This document shows, piece by piece, positions 36,512 through 45,644 of a stretch of DNA of 64,000 nucleotides. The stretch is from Lachnospiraceae bacterium (GTDB taxonomy: Bacteria; Bacillota; Clostridia; Lachnospirales; Lachnospiraceae), in NCBI GenBank assembly GCA_017461725.1, contig JAFTXG010000018.1:1-64000 (forward strand). Reading direction: 5' to 3'. The notes beneath the pieces were generated by a model. The model did not search any database, had not been told where the DNA came from, and was given only the letters and a program-made list of their open reading frames with translations. Within the stretch, counting starts at the first letter, position 1; every line of letters begins with the position of its first letter. Position numbers and translations under genes: made by a program.

Positions 36512-37342
36512 TTACCTGCATTTTGCTGCGACCCGGCAGGCTCTCTTATAACACTCCGCAAAATAATCCTCGGGGGCCATTTTTCCGTAGATATCGTTTT
36601 CATGTCGTCCGGGCTTGGAAATCATATTCAGTTCGAAGGTCAGGCAGTCATTGAAGTTATGCTTTTTCAGTCTGGCAGCGATGTCATCCCAGTCTGCGAT
36701 GCCGTCAAAGGGCAGCAGATGGAGATCGTCAATATAGGTGATCTCACCGTTAAAATCCCGGATTCCCAAATTATCATTCAGGTGGGTACATAAAAGACGG
36801 TCGCCGTAAAGCTTTAGCATATCCTTGGAATGATTGTAGCACATTTCGTGACCCGTATCCCAGCAGAATCCAACGGTAGGGTTATTGCAAAAGGCATCCA
36901 TCAGCGCAGCAAGATATTCCTCGCCTTCAGTGTTTTCAAAGGCGATTTTGATGCCGTACTGTTTCGCGGTTTCCACCACCTCTCCGAATCGTTCTATTCC
37001 GGCAGCGGTAGGGGTATGGTCATTAAAGCCGATAAATGCGTGGACAACCATGATCGGGACCTGATACTTTGCACAGAAAAGAAGGCAGTGTTTCAGCTCC
37101 TGTACGGCGGCATCCCCCTTTTCAACGTCAGTGCCCCACATGTCAGCCGCTTTGAGAAACGGTGCATGAATGGATTGAATGATCAGATTATTTTCGAGTG
37201 CAGCGGCAGCATAATCATCCATCGGTTTATTTTCATTCCAACATAAGAATACACCATCAAATCCGGCCTGACCGATCAGGCGGATTTTTTCAATCATATC
37301 TAAATCAGCGCTCACATAAAGACAAAGCTTTCGGTTCCACAT
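36512..37342 (-). CDS. sugar phosphate isomerase/epimerase (TIM barrel)
   Basis: A 276-residue xylose-isomerase-like protein with metal-site motifs IAFENTEGEEY, CWDTGHEMCYN, CTHLNDN and FELNM near the end. The start is set at the ATG of MWNRKLCLYVS (37342) because GGGAGGAC precedes it; the open frame extends 12 codons upstream without a ribosome site. It stands alone between convergent peptidase and divergent lipoprotein genes; the reaction is unknown. Confidence 0.82.
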   Translation of the reverse strand: MWNRKLCLYVSADLDMIEKIRLIGQAGFDGVFLCWNENKPMDDYAAAALENNLIIQSIHAPFLKAADMWGTDVEKGDAAVQELKHCLLFCAKYQVPIMVVHAFIGFNDHTPTAAGIERFGEVVETAKQYGIKIAFENTEGEEYLAALMDAFCNNPTVGFCWDTGHEMCYNHSKDMLKLYGDRLLCTHLNDNLGIRDFNGEITYIDDLHLLPFDGIADWDDIAARLKKHNFNDCLTFELNMISKPGRHENDIYGKMAPEDYFAECYKRACRVAAKCR

Positions 37343-37442
37343 ATCAAAGTCCTCCCAGTGATGTTGCGTTTTCATCATTATAACACAAATGTTACAAATA
37401 TTACGGAAAATTTAAATTATTATTACGTTTGTGAAAGAAAAC

Positions 37443-37471
37443 TTGTATTTATTATAGCTATACGATAAGAT
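37443..37471 (+). promoter_or_regulatory. promoter of the SH3-like lipoprotein gene
   Basis: TTGTAT (37443-37448), 17 bp, TAAGAT (37466-37471), 49 bp before ATG 37521. Confidence 0.55.
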
Positions 37472-37520
37472 TAAATCAAGAGAATTGTACAGCTTTTGCA
37501 GCGCAAAGGAGGACCGTGGG

Positions 37521-38630
37521 ATGAAAAGAAGAATGGGTTGGTTTGTGATCGTATTGAGCTTGTGTCTGGGACTTACCGCCTGCCAGGATCGAAATGTGGC
37601 GGGAGATGTTTCCACTGAGGATGTACAGAATGAAGTCGAAGGGTCTTCTGAGGCTGAGACGACCGAAGCACCGCAGCTGGAGTCAGAGGAGGAAAATGGT
37701 TCGGAGGAAACGGCCGAGGAAACGACGGAGGCAGCGACAGAGGAGCCGGTGACGGAAGCGCCGACAACGGAGGCAGAGAGAATATCCTTTCATATGGATA
37801 ATCCCATAGCGTTCAGCGGTGATATTGTTCAGCGAGTCGAGAGCGGAAATACGGTGCTTGTGGATCTGAACGGTGATGGGGTAGAGGAGCGCTTGACCGT
37901 TCAGTTTGAAGACATAAAGGGTTATCCTTCGATTTCACCGGTACTTCAGATTGATGAATTGTTTTTTACACGGAAAGAAGTGACCGAATTCTACTATCTG
38001 GAAGTGCCGGAAACGGAATATTATTATCTGATTGATTTGGACACTGCGGACAAGTGGGTGGAAATCGCTTTTTATAAGACCGGACCCAGCAGTGACCCCG
38101 GAACACTTTTCCTTCGTTACAATGATGGAGAATTGGTTTGCGTCGGACGTGTTCCGGTTGGACCGCCTTTGCGGGACAATGGAGAGACCGGCTATACCGT
38201 ATTGGGTGATGGGAAAATCACCGGAAGAGGGCGATATAGTGTGGTTGAAACTTCATGGGCGAACATGACATGGAAATTGACAGATGGTTCGGAGTTTCAT
38301 GCGGTGATTGATGAAGAAATACCGGAATATTATGAGTTTGTGTTGTATCGCACCAAAGAAGAATGGCTCGAAGTGACTCATGAATTACCCATTTACACAG
38401 AAATGCGGGAAGATACTGATCAAATTGTGACATTGCCTGTCGGAACAAAAATGGAGTTTGTTCGCCATTATCCGGAAGGTGATTGGCTGGAACTTATCTA
38501 TGGGGAAGAAGAAAACGTGGGTTGGATCAGAGTGATCAGGAGTGAGAAAGGTACGACTATCCTGCCTGTGAATACAGACCAGTGGTTTGGTTTGTATACA
38601 TATATCGACGGATTTAACACGGCAGATTAG
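37521..38630 (+). CDS. lipoprotein with C-terminal SH3-like domain, function unknown
   Basis: 369 residues. Signal peptide with lipobox LTAC (Cys21), an acidic Glu/Thr-rich linker (about 22-100), a middle region with a calcium-like VDLNGDGVEERLTV stretch resembling FG-GAP/VCBS strands, and a C-terminal SH3-like unit (TLPVGTKMEFVRHYPEGDW, about 305-345). Probably surface-exposed and bound to the membrane by lipid. ATG 37521 follows AAAGGAGG. No family with known function is recognised. Confidence 0.75.
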   Translation: MKRRMGWFVIVLSLCLGLTACQDRNVAGDVSTEDVQNEVEGSSEAETTEAPQLESEEENGSEETAEETTEAATEEPVTEAPTTEAERISFHMDNPIAFSGDIVQRVESGNTVLVDLNGDGVEERLTVQFEDIKGYPSISPVLQIDELFFTRKEVTEFYYLEVPETEYYYLIDLDTADKWVEIAFYKTGPSSDPGTLFLRYNDGELVCVGRVPVGPPLRDNGETGYTVLGDGKITGRGRYSVVETSWANMTWKLTDGSEFHAVIDEEIPEYYEFVLYRTKEEWLEVTHELPIYTEMREDTDQIVTLPVGTKMEFVRHYPEGDWLELIYGEEENVGWIRVIRSEKGTTILPVNTDQWFGLYTYIDGFNTAD

Positions 38631-38661
38631 GTAAAGTGTTGGGATTAGCTAATGTCCGTAA

Positions 38662-38700
38662 AAGCAAGGGGGCTTTCACAGCCCCCTCTTGCTATCTTTA
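38662..38700. terminator. bidirectional terminator
   Basis: AGCAAGGGGGCT pairs with AGCCCCCTCTTGCT around a TTCAC loop (one bulge). It lies between the convergent lipoprotein and ABC-F genes and partly abuts the ABC-F stop codon. Confidence 0.75.
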
Positions 38701-40695
38701 CTCTGCCAGTTCCTCCCAGAGCACATACAGCTCGTCCAGCCTGCTCTGGATTTTGTCACTTTCCCGTGACAGCTCCAGCAGCTTACCGGCATTTCTCGCC
38801 ACCTCAGGATCGTTCATCTGCTCAGCCAGAGCGTCCTTTTTCTCCTCCAGCTGCTCAATTTCTTTCTCAGTCTTGGCCAGATCATTCTGGCGTTTGCGCT
38901 CGCGGGCCTGCTCCTCTTTTCGCTGTGCCCACTGGGCTTTGTTCTCGGAAACTGCGCCGGTGGATACGGGATTACCGGAATAGGTATTGCCGGAAAGGCC
39001 GCTGATGGTGCCGCCGAAGGCAGCAGCTGCCCGGGAGGAAGCATTTCCGCCGGAGGAGGTGCTGGCCTGTCCGGTCAGCTTTAACGTCAGTTCCTCTTTC
39101 TTTTCCAGATAATAATCATAATTGCCCAGATAATTTACAAAGGTCTGATTGGTCAGCTCCAGAATGCGGGTGGCAGTCTGGTTGATGAAATATCGGTCGT
39201 GGGAGACGAAAAGCACGGTCCCGGTGTAGTGGGACAGGGCGTTTTCCAGGATCTCACGGGAATTGATATCCAGATGGTTGGTGGGCTCGTCAAGGATCAG
39301 GAAATTACAGTCGCTGAGCATCAGCTTGGCCAGGGACACGCGTCCCCGCTCGCCGCCGCTAAGGTCACCGATCCGCTTGAACACATCGTCGCCGGTGAAC
39401 AGAAAAGCCGCCAGAATATTGCGGATCTCTGTGTTGGTCATGGTGGGGTAGGTGTCGGACAGCTCCTCAAACAGAGTCTTTTCCATATGGAGGACCTGAT
39501 GCTCTTGGTCGTAGTAGCCGACGAAGACCTTTGCGCCCAGTGTCAGCTTTCCGCTGTCGGCGGGCAGCTGACCGGTGATCAGTTTAAGCAGAGTGGTCTT
39601 TCCGGTACCATTGTCGCCGATGACGGCCACACGCTCGCCCCGCTTGATATCCAGTGATACACCGGAGAACAGGGGACGGCCCGGGAAGGACATGGACAGA
39701 TCCTCCGCCGCAAGCACATCATTGCCGCTGACCACATTGGGGGACAGGGTGATGTGCATGGAGGCGTCCACCTCCTGAGGCTTTTCCAGCACTTCGATCT
39801 TGGAGAGCATCTTCTCGCGGCTCTCGGCCCGCTTGATGGATTTCTCCCGGTTGAAGGACTTCAGCTTGGCGATGACCTCCTCCTGATGCTTGATCTCCGC
39901 CTGCTGATTTAAGTACTGACGCATCTTCGCGTCGAATAACTGGCGCTTTTTCTCGGCGTAGGCACTGTAATTGCCCTTGAAGGTCATCACAGCTCCCTGC
40001 TCCACCTCGAAGATCTTGGTGACCACACGATCCAGGAAGTATCGGTCGTGGGCGACGATCAGCACAGCACCGGGATAGTTGATCAGGAAGGTCTCCAACC
40101 ATGCGATGGAGTGCATATCCAGATGGTTGGTGGGCTCGTCAAGCAGGATCACGTCGGGGCGGGAGAGCAGAAGCCGTCCCAGGAATACGCGGGTCTTCTG
40201 GCCGCCGGAGAGGGTGCAGACCGGGCGCTCATAGTCTGCCTCGGAAAAACCGAGACCTTTAAGTACGCCGATGATCTCGCTCTTCCAGGCGTAGCCGCCC
40301 ATCTGCTCGAAGCGCTCCATGGCTTTGGCATAGGACTCCATCAGTGCCTCGAGGGCCTCGCCGGAGAGGGTGGTCATTTCCCGTTCCATGGAGCGGATAC
40401 GCTCCTCCAGAGCGATGGTTTCCCGCTTGACCTCCAGCATGGTCTCGTATATGGACATCTCGGAGGCTGCATCCTGGTGCTGGGCCAGATAGCCCAGGGT
40501 TTTTCCCTTGGCCAGGATCACCTCGCCGGAATCGGGGGTCAGCTCACCCACGATCAGCCTGAGCAGGGTGGATTTTCCTGCGCCATTGATCCCGACGATG
40601 GCGGCTTTTTCGCGCTCCTCCAGATGAAAAGTAGCATCATTTATGACTGTCTGCAAAGTAAATGCCTTGCTGATATGGTTGCAGGCAAGAATCAT
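38698..40695 (-). CDS. ABC-F family ATPase (Uup/YdiF type)
   Basis: 665 residues with two ABC domains and no membrane part. Walker A GINGAGKST and GDNGTGKTT; signatures TLSGGQKTRVFLGRLLLS and DLSGGERGRVSLAKLMLS, each followed by LLDEPTNHLD or LILDEPTNHLD; a linker between domains rich in Lys/Glu; and a C-terminal coiled coil (about 600-665). ABC-F proteins act on the ribosome, some giving antibiotic protection. The start is ATG 40695 (MILACNHISKAF) behind AAGGAG; an upstream open frame is not credible coding sequence. Its leader contains a long hairpin. Confidence 0.92.
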   Translation of the reverse strand: MILACNHISKAFTLQTVINDATFHLEEREKAAIVGINGAGKSTLLRLIVGELTPDSGEVILAKGKTLGYLAQHQDAASEMSIYETMLEVKRETIALEERIRSMEREMTTLSGEALEALMESYAKAMERFEQMGGYAWKSEIIGVLKGLGFSEADYERPVCTLSGGQKTRVFLGRLLLSRPDVILLDEPTNHLDMHSIAWLETFLINYPGAVLIVAHDRYFLDRVVTKIFEVEQGAVMTFKGNYSAYAEKKRQLFDAKMRQYLNQQAEIKHQEEVIAKLKSFNREKSIKRAESREKMLSKIEVLEKPQEVDASMHITLSPNVVSGNDVLAAEDLSMSFPGRPLFSGVSLDIKRGERVAVIGDNGTGKTTLLKLITGQLPADSGKLTLGAKVFVGYYDQEHQVLHMEKTLFEELSDTYPTMTNTEIRNILAAFLFTGDDVFKRIGDLSGGERGRVSLAKLMLSDCNFLILDEPTNHLDINSREILENALSHYTGTVLFVSHDRYFINQTATRILELTNQTFVNYLGNYDYYLEKKEELTLKLTGQASTSSGGNASSRAAAAFGGTISGLSGNTYSGNPVSTGAVSENKAQWAQRKEEQARERKRQNDLAKTEKEIEQLEEKKDALAEQMNDPEVARNAGKLLELSRESDKIQSRLDELYVLWEELAE

Positions 40696-40730
40696 GGTTG
40701 GTTCTCCTTGTGATATAATCAATCGCAGCT

Positions 40731-40772
40731 CCGGTTTTATCCGACAGTGAATGATCTGTCGAATAAAACCGG
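40731..40772 (-). promoter_or_regulatory. long hairpin in the ABC-F mRNA leader
   Basis: CCGGTTTTATCCGACAG (40731-40747) pairs with CTGTCGAATAAAACCGG (40756-40772) with one mismatch, an 8-nt loop between. On the minus-strand transcript it lies 36 nt before the ABC-F start. No U-run follows, so it is not a simple terminator; it could affect translation or RNA stability. Confidence 0.6.
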
Positions 40773-40786
40773 ATATAACTCTCATT

Positions 40787-40815
40787 AGTATAATATAAGT
40801 CGGCTGGCGTGGCAA
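40787..40815 (-). promoter_or_regulatory. promoter of the ABC-F gene
   Basis: Read on the minus strand: TTGCCA (40815-40810), 17 bp, TATACT (40792-40787). It implies a leader of about 85 nt containing the hairpin. Confidence 0.65.
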
Positions 40816-40908
40816 GCTAAACCGAAAATGCACACTGATTTTTTTGAAAAAACTAACAAAAAAAGTGAAAAAAAGATGATTGTTCTGAAAGAAATTCACG
40901 AAGAATAT

Positions 40909-40937
40909 TTGACAAGTGGGTATGGTGACGTTATAAT
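40909..40937 (+). promoter_or_regulatory. consensus promoter of the rex operon
   Basis: TTGACA (40909-40914) and TATAAT (40932-40937), both perfect, with a 17-bp spacer. It gives a leader of about 85 nt before rex. Confidence 0.85.
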
Positions 40938-40947
40938 GTATTTTAAG

Positions 40948-40981
40948 AGTATGATATGATTTGGCATAAGTATGTCATACT
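40948..40981 (+). promoter_or_regulatory. imperfect inverted repeat in the rex leader
   Basis: AGTATGATAT (40948-40957) is mirrored by GTATGTCATACT (40970-40981) with one mismatch, just downstream of the promoter. It may be an operator or an RNA hairpin. It does not match the usual Rex site (TTGTTAA-N4-TTAACAA), so assignment to Rex is unsupported. Confidence 0.35.
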
Positions 40982-41029
40982 GTGAATTTCGGCAGCTGAG
41001 TCGGCTGCTCGGACAAGGTGGGAAACAAC

Positions 41030-41665
41030 ATGGATCAGAAGGTTATTTCCAGTGCGGTAATTAAGCGTCTGCCCCGATATCATCGCTATCTGGGGGATTT
41101 GTTGGAGAGCGGCATTGAGCGCATATCGTCCAACGAGTTGAGCGAAAAGATGAATGTGACGGCATCACAGATCCGTCAGGATTTAAATAACTTTGGCGGT
41201 TTCGGCCAGCAGGGATACGGATATAATGTGGAGTATCTGTACCACGAGATCGCAAAGATTCTGGGCATTGACCGGGAAAATTCCATGATTATCATCGGTG
41301 GAGGACATTTCGGTCAGACCTTGGCGAACTACAGTAAATTTGAGCAGAGAGGCTTTGTGACCAAAGCGATTTTCGATGTGAGCCCTGAGCGGATCGGAGA
41401 GTCGGTTCGCGGGATCATGACTTACAGCATGGACGAGCTGGAGTCGTGGCTTGCGGAAAATCCGGTGGAGATCGCAGTGTTGACGATCCCGAAGCAGGCG
41501 GCGCAGGAGGTGGCTGACCGTCTGGTGGCCTGTGGCGTGAAGGCGATCTGGAACTTTGCCCATCTGGATCTGAAGGTTCCGAAGGGCGTGGTGGTGGAAA
41601 ATGTGCATCTGTCTGAGAGTCTGATGCAGCTGTCTTACCGCATCGCGGCCAAAAAGGAGAAATAA
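41030..41665 (+). CDS. rex: redox-sensing transcriptional repressor Rex
   Basis: A 211-residue NADH/NAD sensor. Winged helix at about 1-80 (VTASQIRQDLNNFGGFGQQGYGYN is diagnostic) and a Rossmann domain (IIIGGGHFGQTLANY at about 90-104) that reads the NADH/NAD ratio. It represses fermentation and hydrogenase genes when NAD is abundant. ATG 41030 behind AAGGTGGG is preferred to GTG 41018. It is directly followed by acpS with no gap. Confidence 0.95.
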   Translation: MDQKVISSAVIKRLPRYHRYLGDLLESGIERISSNELSEKMNVTASQIRQDLNNFGGFGQQGYGYNVEYLYHEIAKILGIDRENSMIIIGGGHFGQTLANYSKFEQRGFVTKAIFDVSPERIGESVRGIMTYSMDELESWLAENPVEIAVLTIPKQAAQEVADRLVACGVKAIWNFAHLDLKVPKGVVVENVHLSESLMQLSYRIAAKKEK

Positions 41666-42046
41666 ATGATACTTGGTATCGGTATTGATATGACAGAGAT
41701 TGAGCGGATAGAGAAAGCCTGCGAGCGTCAGGCTTTCTTTCTTCGTATTTATACCCCTGCGGAGCAGGAATTATATGGCGGAAACATCCCCTCGCTGGCG
41801 GCACGGTTTGCAGTCAAGGAGGCGGTGGTGAAGGCCTTTGGCACCGGATTTCGCGGCATTCAGCCCTCGGAGATTGAGACGGTCAGCGATGAGCTGGGCA
41901 AGCCTGTGGTAAAGCTGTACGGCGAGGCGAGGAAGAGGTTCGGGGAGATGGGATGTAAACAGATCCATGTGTCCATCACTCACACAAAGACTACCGCCGC
42001 GGCGATGGTGGTTCTGGAAGGAGAGAGAGCATGCGCAGATTGTTGA
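41666..42046 (+). CDS. acpS: holo-[acyl-carrier-protein] synthase
   Basis: A 126-residue phosphopantetheinyl transferase: IGIDMTEIERI with the metal-binding Asp8, ARFAVKEAVVKAFGTG with the catalytic WxxKE-like region, and a late HVSITHTKTTAAAMVVLE. It transfers 4'-phosphopantetheine from CoA to the acyl carrier protein for fatty acid synthesis. It begins immediately after the rex stop codon and overlaps nnr by 16 bp. Confidence 0.95.
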   Translation: MILGIGIDMTEIERIEKACERQAFFLRIYTPAEQELYGGNIPSLAARFAVKEAVVKAFGTGFRGIQPSEIETVSDELGKPVVKLYGEARKRFGEMGCKQIHVSITHTKTTAAAMVVLEGERACADC

Positions 42047-43755
42047 CGGCGGGAGAGGCGAAGGCCCTGGACCGGTATACCATAACCGAGGTGGGTGTTC
42101 CGTCGGTAGTGTTGATGGAGCGGGCATCCCTGGCTGTGGCTGAGGCCTGTGAGGATATACTCAGGGGAGAACGTACTGCTTTCAGCTGCGGTATCCCAAA
42201 AAGCGATGTCCCGAAACTGAACGGTGCTTCAAAAAAAAGCAGTATCCCGGAAAACAGTGTCCAAATCTGTGCATCGAAAACGCGGATATTGAGCGTCTGT
42301 GCCATGGGAAATAACGGTGCCGACGGCGTGGCCGTTGCACGAATCCTTTATTTAAAGGGATATGCGGCACAGATACTGTTGATCGGCGATGAGGCGAAAG
42401 CGACTGAGGAGATGAAACTGCAGCTTGCCATCGCCCGGAATCTGGAGATTCCCGTATGCAAGGCGGACGAGGAAAAGGAATATATTAGAGCAGGAGAATA
42501 CGATCTGATCATTGACGCAATCTTCGGTGTCGGACTCACCAGACCGGTGGAAGGGCAGTATGCCTCGTTGGTCCGGCAGATCAATGAGAGCCAGGCGAAG
42601 GTAGTCGCTGTGGATATTCCCAGTGGTGTCAGCTCCGATGACGGCAAAGTTCTCGGCTGTGCGGTGAAGACTGATGTGACTGTGACCTTCGGTGCAGAAA
42701 AGCTGGGCATGATCCTGTACCCCGGAACTGAGTACTGCGGTCGGAGAGTGATTGCGGATATCGGTCTGGCGGAGGAGAGATACTTCGCAGCGCCATGCGC
42801 AGGGGTTGAGGCAGTTGATGCTTTGAATGCCGGAGAGAAGCCGACAGGGAAGAAGCAGATTGAGAAAAGAGCGGTCGGGAGAGAAACGGGCGCGGAAACC
42901 TTGGTTGGGAAACATCCCGCGATCACATATGATAAAACGGATATAAGTCGTCTCCCTGCCCGCCCGGCTTACTCAAACAAAGGAACCTTCGGCCGGGTTC
43001 TGGTGATCGCAGGCAGTGCAAACATGGGCGGTGCGGCCCTGTTTGCCGGGATGGCGGCCTACCGCATGGGTGCCGGTCTGGTGGAGATCGCCACGGTGGC
43101 GGAAAATCGCGGCTTTCTCATGGAGAGGCTGCCGGAGGCGGTGCTGACCATATATGATCCGGTGGATGAGCCGGCGAGCTGGCTTTTCTCGGCAGTGAAG
43201 CGGTCGAAGGCAGTGGTGGTTGGTCCCGGTATGGGAACCGGGGAGAGCACCGGAAAGATATTGCAGTATTTGCTGACGGAAAAGGAGATCCCGCTGATTA
43301 TTGACGCAGACGGTCTCAATGTTCTGGCGGCATCGGAAACCCTGGGCGATCAGCTTTCAGAGCGGGTGATCCTGACTCCCCATCTGGGTGAAATGTCCCG
43401 TCTGACCGGAAAAACGGTCAGAGAACTGCAGAGTAAGTTGATTTGTTCGGCAGTGGAGTACAGTGAAAAGTCCGGGGCAGTTTGTGTGATGAAGGATGCC
43501 AGAACCATTGTGGCATCCCACGACGGCAGGGTTTATGTCAATACCAGCGGCAACTGCGGGATGGCCACCGGTGGTTCAGGGGATCTGTTGGCCGGCATGC
43601 TGGGAGCCCTTTTGGCAGAGGGGATGAAGCCCTTTGAGAGCGCCTGCCTGGGCGTATATCTTCATGGGTTATACGGCGATAAAGCCAGAGAACGATATGG
43701 CGTGCGGACGATGATTGCCACCGATTTCGGAGAGATCATCGGCGAACCGATCTAG
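42031..43755 (+). CDS. nnr: bifunctional NAD(P)H-hydrate epimerase/dehydratase
   Basis: 574 residues. The N-terminal YjeF_N epimerase domain (about 1-250: AMGNNGADGVAVARIL, IFGVGLTRPVEGQ, VDIPSGVSSDDG) and the C-terminal ribokinase-like ADP-dependent dehydratase (about 305-574: AGSANMGGAALFAG, TPHLGEMSRLTG, ATGGSGDLLAGMLGALLAEG) repair hydrated NADH and NADPH. About 30 extra Ser/Lys-rich residues (about 52-85) interrupt the first domain before AMGNNG, and a polar linker of some 45 residues joins the two domains. Translation is coupled to acpS by overlap. Confidence 0.93.
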   Translation: MRRLLTAGEAKALDRYTITEVGVPSVVLMERASLAVAEACEDILRGERTAFSCGIPKSDVPKLNGASKKSSIPENSVQICASKTRILSVCAMGNNGADGVAVARILYLKGYAAQILLIGDEAKATEEMKLQLAIARNLEIPVCKADEEKEYIRAGEYDLIIDAIFGVGLTRPVEGQYASLVRQINESQAKVVAVDIPSGVSSDDGKVLGCAVKTDVTVTFGAEKLGMILYPGTEYCGRRVIADIGLAEERYFAAPCAGVEAVDALNAGEKPTGKKQIEKRAVGRETGAETLVGKHPAITYDKTDISRLPARPAYSNKGTFGRVLVIAGSANMGGAALFAGMAAYRMGAGLVEIATVAENRGFLMERLPEAVLTIYDPVDEPASWLFSAVKRSKAVVVGPGMGTGESTGKILQYLLTEKEIPLIIDADGLNVLAASETLGDQLSERVILTPHLGEMSRLTGKTVRELQSKLICSAVEYSEKSGAVCVMKDARTIVASHDGRVYVNTSGNCGMATGGSGDLLAGMLGALLAEGMKPFESACLGVYLHGLYGDKARERYGVRTMIATDFGEIIGEPI

Positions 43756-43853
43756 TTTTACCGGGCAATTTTCGGAGAAATTCTCCACAAATTGAATAGC
43801 CTGTTTTCTGAGGGAAATACTTTAGGCATAATCAAAAAAGTGGAGAACTGAAA

Positions 43854-44201
43854 ATGGTAGTAAAACGTGGAGATATTTATTATGCAGATTTGAGTCCGGT
43901 GGTGGGATCTGAGCAGGGCGGGGTTCGTCCCGTGCTGATCATCCAAAATGATTGCGGCAACCGACACAGCCCTACAGTGATCTGTGCGGCGATCACCTCT
44001 CGGATGAACAAGGCAAAATTGCCGACACATGTGGAGCTGGAGGCCGTCCAGTGCCGAATGGCGAAGGATTCAGTCATTTTGCTGGAGCAGGTGCGCACCA
44101 TCGACAAGCAGCGCCTGAAAGAAAAAATCTGTCATCTGAACCAGGAGAAGATGGATCTGGTCAACCGCGCTTTGTGCGTCAGCCTGGAGTTATACATATA
44201 G
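43854..44201 (+). CDS. MazF/PemK-type mRNA interferase without adjacent antitoxin
   Basis: A 115-residue toxin-family protein: [31 protein letters not shown], the conserved [10 protein letters not shown] and a [15 protein letters not shown] stretch. It closely matches the EndoA/NdoA type, which cleaves RNA at specific short sequences. In relatives a small MazE/NdoAI antitoxin gene normally sits directly upstream; here the 98 bp between nnr and this gene hold no start-to-stop frame of useful size. The antitoxin may lie elsewhere, or the protein may have another use. Confidence 0.9.
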   Translation: MVVKRGDIYYADLSPVVGSEQGGVRPVLIIQNDCGNRHSPTVICAAITSRMNKAKLPTHVELEAVQCRMAKDSVILLEQVRTIDKQRLKEKICHLNQEKMDLVNRALCVSLELYI

Positions 44202-44217
44202 AAAGAAGCTTCAGGTA

Positions 44218-44247
44218 TTGACGGAATTTATTTAGTTATGATATAAT
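44218..44247 (+). promoter_or_regulatory. promoter of the CNNM/CBS protein gene
   Basis: TTGACG (44218-44223), 18 bp, TATAAT (44242-44247), about 90 bp upstream of ATG 44337. Confidence 0.65.
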
Positions 44248-44336
44248 TCTAATTTAATGGTGATACCTGTTTGAGAGTATACCAAATCAGATAAACACCG
44301 GACAACGGTGAAACAGAAAGGAAGTAAAAGGGCGTT

Positions 44337-45644
44337 ATGGACGACGGTTATGCCTCGTGGAGTATTCTTGTTGTAGTTGGTTTGGTGGTGGAGTTTATCT
44401 ATCACGGTTACTTGGCGGCGCTGAAAGCATTGAATGAGGCCGCGCTGGAGAGGGAAGCTTCAGAGGAGGACAGCGAGGAGGCCAGAGACCTTCTCGAGCT
44501 GGTCAAAAAAAGAAAAAAGATTCGCACCTGTCAGCTGACCTGGTCGGTGCTGATCACGATGAGCTGGGGATTGATTGCAGTAAATGGTCTGCATGAATGG
44601 TTATTGGAAAGTTCACTGAAGAAGGCGTGGGTGACAGCGGCAGTCTGCGTTACGGTGCTCGCGTTGGCGATTCTGTTTGTCAGCATCGGACATCTGGTGC
44701 CCAAGTGGATTGCTTCCAGACGCCCTGAAAAATGGGCGAAGAAGCTGAACGGTCTGGCAAATTTGCTTTCTGTACCTGTCTGGCCTCTGACGCTGGTTGC
44801 GGAAGGCATTGCGATGGTAGTGGTTAGGCTTTTCGGTATTGATCCCCACGCGGAGGATGTTGTGACCGAGGAGGAGATCGTCTCCATGGTCAATGAAGGT
44901 CAGGAGCAGGGTATCTTCGAGGCCAACGAGGCAGAGATGATCAATAATATCATTGAGTTCGGCGACAAGCAGGCTGGCGAGATCATGACCCACCGAAAAA
45001 ATGTGGTGGCAGTGTCCGGAGATACTGACTTGGAACATGCGGTGCTGGCCATGTTGGATGAGGGATTTTCCCGTGTTCCGGTTTACGAGGAGGAGCTTGA
45101 TGATGTGATCGGCTTCCTCAATCTGAAGGATGCCATAAAAGTGTCCAGAGATGCGTCCTTAAAGCGTAAACCCATCCGCGAGATCGATGGGCTGCTTCGC
45201 GAGATCACCTTTATCCCGGAGACCAGAAATGTCAGCGATCTGTTTAAGACCATGCAGTCTGAGAAGATACATATCGTCATGGTTGTGGACGAGTACGGTC
45301 AGATCGCGGGACTGATCACCATGGAGGATATTCTGGAGGAAATCGTCGGAAATATTCTGGATGAGTACGATGCAGAGGAAAAGTTTGTGACCCGTCTGGA
45401 GGGCGGCTATCTGCTCAAAGGTCTCACCCCGCTGGAGGAAGTGGAGGAGATTTTGGATATCCGTCTGGAAGAGGAGGAGTATGAGACACTCAACGGTCTG
45501 CTGATTTCCCGGTTGGGACGTATTCCCGGCGAGGATGAAAAGCCTGAGCTTGATTACGAGGGATATCATTTTGCAGTCCAGAAGCTGGAAAATAAGACGA
45601 TTCACACGGTCAAGGTCACGCCCTTGCCGAAGGAGGAAGTTTGA
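44337..45644 (+). CDS. CNNM/CorC-type membrane protein with CBS pair (hemolysin C family)
   Basis: 435 residues. The N-terminal transmembrane part (helices about 8-28, 65-85, 98-118, 135-160) is an atypical DUF21/CNNM domain interrupted by an acidic cytoplasmic loop (EASEEDSEEARD). Two CBS domains follow (about 215-340; IMTHRKNVVAVSGD, MVVDEYGQIAGLITMEDILEEIVG) and a C-terminal CorC_HlyC domain (about 350-430). Proteins of this type are linked to magnesium or cobalt efflux; hemolysis is a historical name. It overlaps the MATE gene by 4 bp. Confidence 0.88.
   Translation: MDDGYASWSILVVVGLVVEFIYHGYLAALKALNEAALEREASEEDSEEARDLLELVKKRKKIRTCQLTWSVLITMSWGLIAVNGLHEWLLESSLKKAWVTAAVCVTVLALAILFVSIGHLVPKWIASRRPEKWAKKLNGLANLLSVPVWPLTLVAEGIAMVVVRLFGIDPHAEDVVTEEEIVSMVNEGQEQGIFEANEAEMINNIIEFGDKQAGEIMTHRKNVVAVSGDTDLEHAVLAMLDEGFSRVPVYEEELDDVIGFLNLKDAIKVSRDASLKRKPIREIDGLLREITFIPETRNVSDLFKTMQSEKIHIVMVVDEYGQIAGLITMEDILEEIVGNILDEYDAEEKFVTRLEGGYLLKGLTPLEEVEEILDIRLEEEEYETLNGLLISRLGRIPGEDEKPELDYEGYHFAVQKLENKTIHTVKVTPLPKEEV

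Noticed and set aside
40696-40899. N-terminal extension of the ABC-F protein
   Set aside because: The added residues are Phe/Ile-rich, run through the promoter and hairpin, and lack a ribosome site; ATG 40695 has a good one.
40948-40981. Rex-binding site
   Set aside because: The repeat lacks the TTGTTAA/TTAACAA half sites, so I list it only as an unassigned inverted repeat.
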